Below are positions 8,445 to 16,937 of a stretch of 64,000 bases of DNA, in pieces. Below the pieces are notes generated by a model that was not told the DNA's origin, made no database searches, and was given only the letters and a program-made list of their open reading frames with translations. A program made the translations under genes and the position numbers. How positions within the stretch are numbered: the stretch's first letter is position 1; each line of letters begins with the position of its first letter. This stretch comes from Marinomonas sp. MED121 (lineage in GTDB: Bacteria; Pseudomonadota; Gammaproteobacteria; Pseudomonadales; Marinomonadaceae): contig NZ_CH672432.1 of NCBI RefSeq assembly GCF_000153025.1, positions 199,186 through 263,185 on the forward strand, read 5' to 3'.

Positions 8445-9626
8445 CTATTTGCCAGCATCTGGCCAAATCCAATGAGGCTCATCAAGCATCCCTTGACCAA
8501 GCACACATGTTTCACCTAAACGTTTTTCAAGGCAAACACTATTGCACTCATCATGTCTTTCAAGTGCTGAAATCAGTCGTGAGGCGTGAGACACCACCCA
8601 GACCTGTGTTCGTTCTGAGGCGTTGATAATAAGCCTTGATAAAGCGGGCAATAAATCAGGGTGTAAGCTCGTTTCTGGCTCATTTAGTACCATTAAAGGA
8701 GGGGGTCTTGGCGTTAACAGTGCAGCAACCCATAAAAGATAGCGTAAAGTACCATCAGATAGCTCCTGTCCTGAAAGTGGCCTTAACAATCCATGCTGAT
8801 AAAATTCAATCGCAAAACGCCCATCCTCTCTAATGGCAACGCCTAATTGTGCTCCTGGAAAAGCATCACTAATGGCATCAGCAAGAGCATTCGAATCCCC
8901 AATTTCGATGATGGTTTGTAATGCTGCAGCAAGATCCCTCCCGTCATGATGCAGTACTGGCGTTCTTGTGCCTAATTGAGCTTGTCGTGCTGGCGCGTCG
9001 ACATCACTTCGAAAGTGATCATAAAAACGCCAATTTCTAATATTGTCTCTTAAGGCAACAACCTCAGGGGTTCTATCTGGATCTGATATTTGACTAAAAA
9101 TACTATCAAAGCTTGCAATGCCTTGACTCATGACTTGCCATTCACGCCCTTCTCTCACTTTAACTAAACTTGAATCACGATCTATTAAGCTTGCTGCTGG
9201 ACGATAAGCATTAGAATCACCATAAGAGCCCCAAATACACTCTCTTTTAATTTCAGGGTCTAATGAGAAAGCTGAATCGCTTGGTTTAGGTAAACCTAAG
9301 GAGATAGAGTAGGAAAAATTATCACTACTAAAGCCTAGCCTTAACCTTTTCACTTTTTGCCTAGGCCCGCCTTGTATTGGCACTTCTGCACGTTTCATAC
9401 TATTGGATAATGTCTCTGGCCCAGCCCAGAAGGTAGATTCTAATCCGCCTTCTTTAGCAAGGGCGTTTACCACCCCACCTTGTGCTGTTTCAGCAAGTAA
9501 CCTTAAAGCCTTATACAAGTTTGATTTACCGCTGGCATTAGCACCGGTAATCAAGTTAAGTTTTCCTAGGGGGATAACAAGCTTCAATAAAGAGCGATAA
9601 TTGGAAACTGAGAGACAATTTATCAT
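8445..9626 (-). CDS. AAA-family ATPase (COG4637-like, SMC/RecF-type head)
   Basis: A 393-residue P-loop ATPase. The N-terminus has the RecF/SMC-like start LSVSNYRSLLKLVIPLGKLN and Walker A GANASGKSN (about residues 28-36). The C-terminal half has an ABC-type signature (LSGQELSDGTLRYL) and Walker B with catalytic glutamate (PPLMVLNEPETSLHPDLLP), followed by the switch histidine region (TQVWVVSHASRLI). There is no coiled coil, nuclease or TOPRIM domain, so it is not a full OLD-type nuclease. The role is unknown. It lies alone between the two paa operons with no partner gene. Confidence 0.8.
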   Translation of the reverse strand: MINCLSVSNYRSLLKLVIPLGKLNLITGANASGKSNLYKALRLLAETAQGGVVNALAKEGGLESTFWAGPETLSNSMKRAEVPIQGGPRQKVKRLRLGFSSDNFSYSISLGLPKPSDSAFSLDPEIKRECIWGSYGDSNAYRPAASLIDRDSSLVKVREGREWQVMSQGIASFDSIFSQISDPDRTPEVVALRDNIRNWRFYDHFRSDVDAPARQAQLGTRTPVLHHDGRDLAAALQTIIEIGDSNALADAISDAFPGAQLGVAIREDGRFAIEFYQHGLLRPLSGQELSDGTLRYLLWVAALLTPRPPPLMVLNEPETSLHPDLLPALSRLIINASERTQVWVVSHASRLISALERHDECNSVCLEKRLGETCVLGQGMLDEPHWIWPDAGK

Positions 9627-9693
9627 GTGAAATATTCCTTTATTAATTAGTCTTTAATCTCTAGTTTTAAATGTTGTTAAATAGTTTATCTTC

Positions 9694-10524
9694 TTACTGA
9701 GCGCGCTCAATCTGTTTCTTTAACTTTTTATACTGTTTAGGCGTTAAATTCATAAAGAACTTAAACTCTCTTATAAAGTGAGCTTGATCATAATAGCCAT
9801 TATCGATTGCTAACTGAGTTAAGCTTTCATAATCCCCACTTGATAACCTGTCTTTAACCTTATTTAGCTTCATGAGTCTTTGATAAACTTTTGGACTGAT
9901 ACCAACGTACTGTTTAAATTTTCTTTGAATTTCTCTAGCCGAGATGCCAGACATATCCGCCAATAACACTAATGGCATATCCTGTTCGCGCTTAAAAAGC
10001 GTAATGAGAGATTCTAATTTATCCTGAACTTGTAAATGATAATGAGACAAGTTATTGATTAAACTCTCTTCTACTTTTCTCAGTAAACTTTCTCCATTTC
10101 CTGTTTGAATTTCATTTTCAAACTTGATGTACATATGATGAGCAGTTACAAAATGCGCCTCATTAGAAATCTCTATTCTATCAATTAACTGCTCTATTCC
10201 ATTCTCTAAGAAAGCAGAACCCGTACCAGGGTGAAAATTAATACCGAGTGTGCAAATTTGATTATTAAAACCAATCTCAAAAAGCGCTTTACTTGGCCCT
10301 ACTACCACGGCCTGCTTTGAAACCCTGTGCGATTGATTATTTCTTGATAATCTAATCTCATCGCCATAGTTAAACAAAATGCAAGAACCACAATCGCTTA
10401 ACAAGCTAAAGGCTAATACCTCTTTGTTCTTATCATGTTGTGCCAACCATATGGCTTGTACATAATCACCCAAAGGTGGCTCAGGAGAAATTTTAAGATA
10501 ATTAATATCATCAAGTGTTGGCAT
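9694..10524 (-). CDS. AraC-family transcriptional regulator
   Basis: The C-terminal AraC DNA-binding domain has two helix-turn-helix units: LVLLADMSGISAREIQRKFKQYVGISPKVYQR and SLTQLAIDNGYYDQAHFIREFKFFMNLTPKQYKK. The N-terminal 160 residues resemble the cupin-like DUF6597 sensor found in many such regulators (PPLGDYVQAIW...). The ATG at 10524 gives 276 residues; a TTG six codons earlier is also open. It is divergent from an AhpD-like gene starting at 10605, with only 80 bases between, so it probably controls that gene. Confidence 0.85.
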   Translation of the reverse strand: MPTLDDINYLKISPEPPLGDYVQAIWLAQHDKNKEVLAFSLLSDCGSCILFNYGDEIRLSRNNQSHRVSKQAVVVGPSKALFEIGFNNQICTLGINFHPGTGSAFLENGIEQLIDRIEISNEAHFVTAHHMYIKFENEIQTGNGESLLRKVEESLINNLSHYHLQVQDKLESLITLFKREQDMPLVLLADMSGISAREIQRKFKQYVGISPKVYQRLMKLNKVKDRLSSGDYESLTQLAIDNGYYDQAHFIREFKFFMNLTPKQYKKLKKQIERAQ

Positions 10525-10604
10525 TAAGTCGTTTTTATCCAATTTTTAATAAAGCGTTAAGTCTAATCTTGCTTCATACAATTAATCCATTAAGGAGCAA
10601 TACC

Positions 10605-11084
10605 ATGTCACAAAGACTTAACCATTTTCAAGCATCCCCTGGCGCAATCAACACTTTAATTGACGCTGAAAAGTATATTTCTAGCTGTTACAAGATCAAA
10701 AATACCTTGGATAAAACCCTATCAGAATTAGTGAAAATACGTGTATCACAGATTAATGGCTGCGCTTACTGTCTTGATATGCACTCTAAAGATGCAAGAG
10801 CATTAGGAGAAACAGAGCAAAGGTTGCATAGCTTAATAGCATGGAGAGAAACAAACTTTTTTAGTGAAAAAGAGCGTGCAGCGTTAGCTTGGGCCGAAGC
10901 AAATACATTAATTCATCAAAATGAAATTGATGACCACCTATACAAGTCAACGATAGAGCATTTCACAGAAGAACAACTTGTAGACTTGACCTTGGTTATT
11001 ACCACGATAAATAGCTGGAACCGTATTGCGATAAGTTTCAAACCTGAAGTGGGCAGCTATCAAGTTGGCGACTTTGACCTTTGA
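10605..11084 (+). CDS. Carboxymuconolactone decarboxylase / AhpD-like alkylhydroperoxidase
   Basis: A 159-residue AhpD-fold protein. The active-site motif is intact: VKIRVSQINGCAYCLDMHSKDA gives E/K...C-x-x-C...H, as in peroxidase-type CMD proteins, so a redox role against peroxides or electrophiles is more likely than a decarboxylase role. The ATG at 10605 follows TAAGGAGCAATACC, a strong site; the in-frame upstream residues are not family-like. It is divergent from the AraC gene, a common regulator-target arrangement. Confidence 0.85.
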   Translation: MSQRLNHFQASPGAINTLIDAEKYISSCYKIKNTLDKTLSELVKIRVSQINGCAYCLDMHSKDARALGETEQRLHSLIAWRETNFFSEKERAALAWAEANTLIHQNEIDDHLYKSTIEHFTEEQLVDLTLVITTINSWNRIAISFKPEVGSYQVGDFDL

Positions 11085-11226
11085 CCACCCTAGATTGTTT
11101 ATTAAATTGATTGTTTTTTAAAATAATAGCAATTTACGTAGAACAAATACGTAAGTACAAAATGGGTCATCTATTATCTATCTTGAGAATAGATGACCAA
11201 ACTGTCAATAAATGCTTTTGGTAGGG

Positions 11227-11256
11227 AAAGTGTCGCACTTCGGACTTGAATTCGGG
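11227..11256. mobile_element. Solo end of the IS30-family element
   Basis: These 30 bases are identical to the reverse complement of 42530-42559, the left end of the IS30-family element in this window (core AGTGTCGCACTTCGGACTTG). No transposase or opposite end is nearby, so this is a deletion remnant. Confidence 0.65.
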
Positions 11257-11348
11257 GACGCTTAGCAACTATTTAAGAAATACCTTAATGAATAAGTTGT
11301 CGACAGAAATAATAATGAAAAAGAGACTATTAAGGTTGAGTGAAGAAA

Positions 11349-11422
11349 TTCATATAAGAAGCATAATATTTTGCTTCTTATATGAATGCCTTTAAAGGTC
11401 AGAACGTATCATTAAAGGCATT
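11349..11422. terminator. Two overlapping hairpins downstream of paaJ
   Basis: TTCATATAAGAAGCA (11349-11363) pairs with TGCTTCTTATATGAA (11372-11386) over an 8-base loop. AATGCCTTTAA (11385-11395) pairs with TTAAAGGCATT (11412-11422). They lie 38-110 bases beyond the paaJ stop on the minus strand. Neither has a clear T run, so they are an mRNA 3'-end structure or atypical terminator. Confidence 0.45.
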
Positions 11423-11459
11423 ATTTTAATCACCTAAGGTTTATCAGCAGAAAAGTCAC

Positions 11460-12686
11460 TTACACTCGCTCAATCACCATGGCGATACCTTGACCCACAC
11501 CAATACACATGGTGCAAAGTGCATATTGAGACCTTTCACCTCGCTCTGCTTTCAACTCAAGCTCATTAAGGGCTGTGGTAATTAATCTAGCCCCGCTCAT
11601 ACCTAGCGGATGCCCTAAGGCAATCGCGCCACCATTGGGATTAATGCGTTTGTCATCATCAGATAAGTCTAGTGAGCGAATCACAGCTAGAGCTTGAGAG
11701 GCGAACGCTTCATTAAGCTCAATCACGTCCATGTCATCCAAACTTAGCCCCAACTGAGTCAAGACTTTTTGGGTTGCGGGTACTGGGCCTATGCCCATGT
11801 ATTTTGGCTCAACACCAGCGGTTGCCATGCCAAGAATCTTACCTCTTGGTTTTAATTGATGGGCAACAAGTGCTTCATCACTGGCTAATAACAGTGCGCA
11901 AGATCCATCATTAACGCCAGATGCATTACCCGCGGTCACTGAGCCTTCTTTTTTAAACGGGGTTTTTAGTTGAGATAATTGCTCTAAGCTACTCAATCTC
12001 GGGTGCTCATCAATAGAAAAAATCGTATCTTCTTTTTTTCTATGCTTTATTGCCACCCCTACTATTTCTCTATTAAACCGACCATTTTTTTGAGCATTAG
12101 CCGTTTTTTGCTGACTGTTAAAGGCAAACTTGTCTTGATCTAAACGGCTAATTTGATGCTTACTGGCAAGATTTTCGGCGGTTTCGGGCATTGAATCAGT
12201 GCCGTACTCTTCTGCTAATGCCGCATTAATAAAGCGCCAACCTATTGTAGTGTCATATATCTGTGCCTGACGACTAAAAGCCTGTTCTGCTTTTGCCATT
12301 ACCATAGGCGCTCTGGACATAGACTCAACACCACCAGCTATCATCAAACCTGTTTCTTTAGATTTTAGGGCTCTTGCAGCATACCCAATAGCATCCATCC
12401 CCGATCCACATAATCTATTGATCGTTGTACCAGGCACTTTTGTTGAAAAGCCCGCTAGCAATGTACTCATTCTAGCGATATCGCGGTTATCTTCTCCCGC
12501 TTGATTGGCACAACCTAAAATTACATCATCGAGCAAGCTAAAATCTAATTTTGGGTTTCTGTTTTCAAGTGCGTTTAAAACAAGTGCACCAAGATCATCT
12601 GGCCTAATACTTGATAAACCACCAGCATAGCGACCAATTGGCGTTCTGATTGCATCGATAATATAAGCGTTTGTTAATTGCTTCAT
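11460..12686 (-). CDS. paaJ: PaaJ: 3-oxoadipyl-CoA / 3-oxo-5,6-dehydrosuberyl-CoA thiolase
   Basis: Cleaves beta-ketoacyl-CoA intermediates to acetyl-CoA and, at the end, succinyl-CoA. It is a typical 408-residue thiolase with the nucleophilic cysteine in NRLCGSGMDAIG, the histidine motif NPNGGAIALGHPLGMSGAR, and the second catalytic cysteine in CTMCIGVGQGIAMVIE. ATG at 12686 with GGAG eight bases upstream. It is the last gene of paaFGHJ, about 90 bases after paaH. PcaF would be similar in sequence; context favours PaaJ. Confidence 0.92.
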   Translation of the reverse strand: MKQLTNAYIIDAIRTPIGRYAGGLSSIRPDDLGALVLNALENRNPKLDFSLLDDVILGCANQAGEDNRDIARMSTLLAGFSTKVPGTTINRLCGSGMDAIGYAARALKSKETGLMIAGGVESMSRAPMVMAKAEQAFSRQAQIYDTTIGWRFINAALAEEYGTDSMPETAENLASKHQISRLDQDKFAFNSQQKTANAQKNGRFNREIVGVAIKHRKKEDTIFSIDEHPRLSSLEQLSQLKTPFKKEGSVTAGNASGVNDGSCALLLASDEALVAHQLKPRGKILGMATAGVEPKYMGIGPVPATQKVLTQLGLSLDDMDVIELNEAFASQALAVIRSLDLSDDDKRINPNGGAIALGHPLGMSGARLITTALNELELKAERGERSQYALCTMCIGVGQGIAMVIERV

Positions 12687-12777
12687 GTTTATGCTCCATT
12701 GCTTTAGTGAGCAAGCTCAATATATTTGATAGTGTGATTGTTTTATTCCGTTCTAGAAATCAAAACATTAAATAAAA

Positions 12778-14415
12778 CTAATAGAATGTTTCACCCGTTA
12801 AACTAAGACGTTTAATAAGAGATGAGGCTCGATATCTTTCTTCGCCATAATGAGCCTGTAAGTGACTAAGCACTTGAAAAACATAGTCAACACCTACCCT
12901 TTGCCCCCAAGCCAAAGGGCCTTGCGGGTAATTCACTCCATAACACATAGCAATATCTATATCCTTCGCACTGGCAATACCCTGCATACAGGTTTGTGCT
13001 GCCTCATTAGTTAGCATGGCCAAGGTCCTCATAACAATAAGACCTGGGATATCTTCAAGCGCGATTAAATCAATCTCTATTAATTTAAACAGTGTCATAG
13101 CATCTTGTATGGCTTGATTTGAACTAAAGGCTGAAACACTCATTCCCAAACTTGTTACCTGTTCAAAATCAAATGCCATATCGATTAAAATCAGATTATC
13201 TATTGCCTCTAAGGCACTTCGCTCTGTGGCTGTTCGACCATCCGTTAAGGCCACAACCGCTTCACCGTATTTTAGATAGGTAAAAGGTATCTCGTTTTGC
13301 AATTGACTCTCACTGATCAAACCAATTTTGTTAAAACGCGTTATTAGTCGCTTTAAGGGATGAGCTGGCTGATTTTTAACATTAGGTTGCGAATGCCCCC
13401 CTCGATTTGAAACAGGCAATAATTCAACCTGTGATGATGTCTTATAAGAGTCAGAAGCATTTAGAACACATAACTTTTCGTTTCCAAGCTCACTAAAATT
13501 TGAAGCGGTATTTAATTTTTGACCACTGTCATCATAAGTATAAAAGCCTCTTGCTGCTTTTTTACCTAGAAAGCCAGCTTCGACTAACGACTTTTGCGTT
13601 AATGAAGGCTTAAACTTAGGATCTTGATAATAGGCATTAAAAACAGACAGGGTCACCGCGTAGTTAACATCGTGACCAATAAGGTCCATTAGCTCAAACG
13701 GGCCCATTCTAAATTGCCCCGCCGTTTTCATAAGACGATCAATTTGTTGGATACCAGCCCCTTGCTCTTCATATATTCTTAACGCTTCAGCATAAAAAGG
13801 TCGCGCAACACGATTCACTATAAACCCTGGTGTGCTTTTAGTCTTAACAGGCGTTTTTCCCCACAAAAGGCAGGTGTCATACAGTTGTTTTGCAATAAGT
13901 TGATCACTTGCCAAACCACTAATCACTTCTACAAGCGGCATAACAGGAGCAGGGTTAAAAAAATGTAAGCCTAAAAAACGCTCTGGATATTTAAGGCAGG
14001 AGGCAATTGCCGTTATAGAAATTGAAGAGGTATTTGAGGCTAATATACATTCAGGTTTACAGATTAATTCTAAGGCTCTAAATAAGGATTGTTTAATTTC
14101 TAGCGTTTCTACAATGGCTTCAATAATAAGATCAGCAGACTTGAGTTCGTCTAGGGAATGCAGCGGAATAATATTGGCAATACAAGTATCATAGTGTTCG
14201 CGCGTTATCGTGCCTTTTGCTACTTTTTTATTCAGTAATAATGAAATTGATTCCTTAGCCCTAAAACTGGCTTCCTCATTTTGGTCATATAAAAAAACTT
14301 TGTGTCCAGCTTGAGAAGCCACTTGTGCAATTCCTGCCCCCATTGCTCCAGCCCCCACAACACCTATGTGCGCGTCAGGCTTTAAACTTGCCCTATTTTC
14401 AACTTGATGTTTCAT
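12778..14415 (-). CDS. paaH: PaaH: 3-hydroxyadipyl-CoA dehydrogenase
   Basis: An NAD-dependent 3-hydroxyacyl-CoA dehydrogenase that oxidises 3-hydroxyadipyl-CoA. The Rossmann motif VVGAGAMGAGIAQVASQAGH is at about residues 19-38; the catalytic segment LGLHFFNPAPVMPLVEVI and the C-terminal HCDH domain (GFIVNRVARPF, then a second HCDH repeat near the end) are present. At 545 residues it is about 70 longer than E. coli PaaH. The extra length is a low-complexity linker around residues 300-350 (QKLNTASNFSELGNEK...), between the two HCDH repeats. It is 11 bases from paaG in the same operon. Confidence 0.92.
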   Translation of the reverse strand: MKHQVENRASLKPDAHIGVVGAGAMGAGIAQVASQAGHKVFLYDQNEEASFRAKESISLLLNKKVAKGTITREHYDTCIANIIPLHSLDELKSADLIIEAIVETLEIKQSLFRALELICKPECILASNTSSISITAIASCLKYPERFLGLHFFNPAPVMPLVEVISGLASDQLIAKQLYDTCLLWGKTPVKTKSTPGFIVNRVARPFYAEALRIYEEQGAGIQQIDRLMKTAGQFRMGPFELMDLIGHDVNYAVTLSVFNAYYQDPKFKPSLTQKSLVEAGFLGKKAARGFYTYDDSGQKLNTASNFSELGNEKLCVLNASDSYKTSSQVELLPVSNRGGHSQPNVKNQPAHPLKRLITRFNKIGLISESQLQNEIPFTYLKYGEAVVALTDGRTATERSALEAIDNLILIDMAFDFEQVTSLGMSVSAFSSNQAIQDAMTLFKLIEIDLIALEDIPGLIVMRTLAMLTNEAAQTCMQGIASAKDIDIAMCYGVNYPQGPLAWGQRVGVDYVFQVLSHLQAHYGEERYRASSLIKRLSLTGETFY

Positions 14416-14426
14416 TTCACAACCTA

Positions 14427-15233
14427 TTATTTACCCGTAAAATTTGCTGGACGCTTTTCAATAAATGCAGCAACCCCTTCTTGGTAATCTGAGGATCTAC
14501 CCGCTAGTCGCTGTAAGTCGCGTTCCAAATCAAGTTGTTCGTCAAAACTTGTCTCTTCACTTGCGTGCAGCGCGCGTTTAATTAAAGCGAGCCCTTTAGT
14601 CGGTTGAGTTGAGAAGTGATGAGCCATTTGCATTACCTCATCCATAAAACTTTCATTATCAATAGCACGCCAAATCATGCCCCAAGCTTCCGCCTGCTCA
14701 GCTGACACCTTATCGCCTAATAAAGCTAACCCTTTAGCTCTTGCCATGCCTAAAGTCTTAGGCAAACTCCAGGTCCCACCTGAATCAGGAATAAGGCCAA
14801 GCTTACAAAAAGCTTGAATAAAACTGGCAGATTTTGCGGCTAAAACAATGTCACAGGCCAAAGCAATATTTGCCCCTGCTCCAGCAGCAACGCCATTTAC
14901 TGCACAAATAACAGGCATAGGTAGGGCTTTAATTTTACGAACCATGGGGTTATAACGTTTTTCTAATGAATCACCTAAATCGGGAGTATGAGCCCCAGGT
15001 GCAACATTACGGTCTGAAAGATCTTGACCTGCACAAAAACCACGTCCAGCACCAGTAATAACGAGCACACGCACGCTCATATCTTTTTCGACCTGCTTCA
15101 AAGCACTTCGCATCTCATCATGCATTTGACTATTAAAACTGTTTAATTGATCAGGACGATTTAGTGTAATCAGAGCAATTCCCTTGTTTATGCTAAACAA
15201 TATAGTCTCAAACCCTTTAGTATCATGACTCAT
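14427..15233 (-). CDS. paaG: PaaG: 1,2-epoxyphenylacetyl-CoA isomerase
   Basis: A crotonase-fold enzyme that isomerises the ring epoxide to oxepin-CoA and shifts a double bond later in the pathway. It has 268 residues. The oxyanion-hole motif (GRGFCAGQDLSDRN) and the catalytic Asp region (KLGLIPDSGGTWSLPKTLG) are those of PaaG rather than a hydratase; the usual second glutamate of hydratases is replaced in SGGTW. ATG at 15233 has AAGGAAG upstream; the 14 codons before it are not family-like. Confidence 0.93.
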   Translation of the reverse strand: MSHDTKGFETILFSINKGIALITLNRPDQLNSFNSQMHDEMRSALKQVEKDMSVRVLVITGAGRGFCAGQDLSDRNVAPGAHTPDLGDSLEKRYNPMVRKIKALPMPVICAVNGVAAGAGANIALACDIVLAAKSASFIQAFCKLGLIPDSGGTWSLPKTLGMARAKGLALLGDKVSAEQAEAWGMIWRAIDNESFMDEVMQMAHHFSTQPTKGLALIKRALHASEETSFDEQLDLERDLQRLAGRSSDYQEGVAAFIEKRPANFTGK

Positions 15234-15283
15234 GCCGACTTCCTTTATGCTTCTCTTTAAATGGTCGTATTTCAAAAATCAAT

Positions 15284-16072
15284 TTATCTACCTTTAAACT
15301 CCGGTTGACGCTTTTCTTTAAAAGCCGTTAAACCTTCTTTTCTGTCTTCTGTTGCCGCCAGCAAGCAAAAGGATTGGCGCTCAAAAGCCAAACCTGTGTT
15401 TAAGTCGGTATCTTGTGCTGTTTGTATGCTTTTTTTAATCATGGCAACCGCTAGTTGGGCTTGTTGTGCAATTGTATTCGCTAAGGTTAAACCTCTTTCC
15501 AAGCTTAATTCAGGTAAGCAGATTTCGCTTATAAGGCCTGATTTCAATGCCTGTTTTGCATCTATCGCCTCCCCTGTTAATGCCATTTGCATGGCCATAG
15601 ATTTACCAACCGCATGTAATAATCTTTGGGTGCCACCAGCTCCTGGCATAACGCCTAGCTTTATTTCTGGCTGTGCAAATTTTGCATTATCACCCGCAAT
15701 TATTATGTCTGCATGCATGGCTAGCTCACATCCACCACCAAAAGCATAACCATTTACCACAGCAATAATCGGCTTCTTACTGGCAGCAATTTGCTGCCAG
15801 TAAGAAACCCTTTTATCCAACAAAACTCCTTGCATATCGAGTGCTGACATTTCATTGATATCAGCACCGGCAGCAAACGTTTTTTCATTACCCGTTATTA
15901 AAATGACGGCAACATCTTCATCCTCATTCGCTAAAGACACATGATTTGAAATTGCACTAAGCAACGCATTGTTCAGAGCATTTAAATGATCTGGTCGGTT
16001 GAGCGTTAACACACATACGCCATTGCTAAGCTTATTAATAAGTAAAACAGGTTCTGACTTTATTGAGGACAT
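15284..16072 (-). CDS. paaF: PaaF: 2,3-dehydroadipyl-CoA hydratase
   Basis: An enoyl-CoA hydratase of the crotonase fold. It has 262 residues with the oxyanion-hole segments [12 protein letters not shown] and [17 protein letters not shown], and both catalytic glutamates, E in GGCELAMH and E in [19 protein letters not shown]. First gene of paaFGHJ. The ATG at 16072 is preferred over a TTG two codons upstream; the ribosome site is weak for both. It is divergent from paaY across a 158-base regulatory gap. Confidence 0.93.
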   Translation of the reverse strand: MSSIKSEPVLLINKLSNGVCVLTLNRPDHLNALNNALLSAISNHVSLANEDEDVAVILITGNEKTFAAGADINEMSALDMQGVLLDKRVSYWQQIAASKKPIIAVVNGYAFGGGCELAMHADIIIAGDNAKFAQPEIKLGVMPGAGGTQRLLHAVGKSMAMQMALTGEAIDAKQALKSGLISEICLPELSLERGLTLANTIAQQAQLAVAMIKKSIQTAQDTDLNTGLAFERQSFCLLAATEDRKEGLTAFKEKRQPEFKGR

Positions 16073-16230
16073 AAGCAATTCACTGCATCATTTTTTAAAC
16101 ATTCATAAATAAGACTTAACTGGATTATAATTAATTTATGATACAGGTCAATTTGTATTTATTTCTATTTATGTGTCATATTAACCTTATTAAACAGCTC
16201 ATCAATTAATCAAGATTGTAAGGATCTTAT
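16073..16230. promoter_or_regulatory. Divergent paaF-paaY promoter region with candidate PaaX operator
   Basis: AT-rich gap between divergent starts. TTTATGTGTCAT at 16168-16179 matches the motif repeated upstream of paaA, and a related TTATGATACA lies at about 16136-16145. Confidence 0.5.
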
Positions 16231-16836
16231 ATGCCCTGTTATAAGTTAGATGGAATTTGTCCCATTGTTCATCCAACAGCCTTTGTACACCCAACCGCAG
16301 TACTCATTGGTGATGTACAAATAAAACAAGACTGTTATGTCGGACCAAATGCCTCCTTACGTGGGGATTTTGGCAGAATCATCATGGAGCAAGGCTCAAA
16401 CGTACAAGACAATTGCGTTGTGCACGGATTTCCAAAATCAGACACCTTAATTGAAGAAAACGGTCACGTTGGACATGGCGCGATTTTGCATGGTTGTATC
16501 GTCGGTAAGGATAGCTTGATAGGTATGAATGCCGTCATTTTAGATAATGCCATGATTGCCCCTCGCTGCTTAGTGGGTGCAGGCGCAATTGTGAAGGCTA
16601 ACTTTGAATGCGAACAAGAAACTCTTATTCTCGGTTCACCTGCAAAAGTGATACGTAAACTTTCAAAAAAAGAAATATTATGGAAGTATGATGGTACCCA
16701 AGAATATCAAAACCTCAGTCGTCGCTGTCATGCCAGTCTAGAAGAATGTTCACCATTAAGAGAGGCAGAACCCAATCGAAAGCGTATGGATGATTTTATT
16801 TCGAACAAAACATTAAGCCCCAAAAACGATACTTAA
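16231..16836 (+). CDS. paaY: PaaY: hexapeptide-repeat thioesterase-like protein
   Basis: A left-handed beta-helix (gamma-carbonic-anhydrase fold) protein. In E. coli PaaY is a thioesterase that removes stalled CoA intermediates of this pathway. The 201 residues include repeated hexapeptides and the metal-binding histidines in NCVVHGFP and NGHVGHGAILHGC. The C-terminus (ECSPLREAEPNRKRM) is typical of PaaY and separates it from general gamma-CA relatives. ATG after TAAGGATCTTAT. Followed by paaX after about 100 bases. Confidence 0.92.
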   Translation: MPCYKLDGICPIVHPTAFVHPTAVLIGDVQIKQDCYVGPNASLRGDFGRIIMEQGSNVQDNCVVHGFPKSDTLIEENGHVGHGAILHGCIVGKDSLIGMNAVILDNAMIAPRCLVGAGAIVKANFECEQETLILGSPAKVIRKLSKKEILWKYDGTQEYQNLSRRCHASLEECSPLREAEPNRKRMDDFISNKTLSPKNDT

Positions 16837-16937
16837 TTGCAGGCTAAGCATATGTTTTAATTAGCTAAAATGAATGACTAAGCGATATAATCAACTAACA
16901 TTAAAATACCCAATTAAATAGCCTGGAACTGTCGACT

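Larger units (their letters stand above)
11085..11459. other. Intergenic region with an IS30 end and stacked hairpins
   Basis: No gene seen. It contains a 30-base copy of one IS30-family terminus (11227-11256), a 15-base perfect inverted repeat (11349-11386) and an overlapping 11-base inverted repeat (11385-11422) just downstream of the paaJ stop. Confidence 0.6.
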
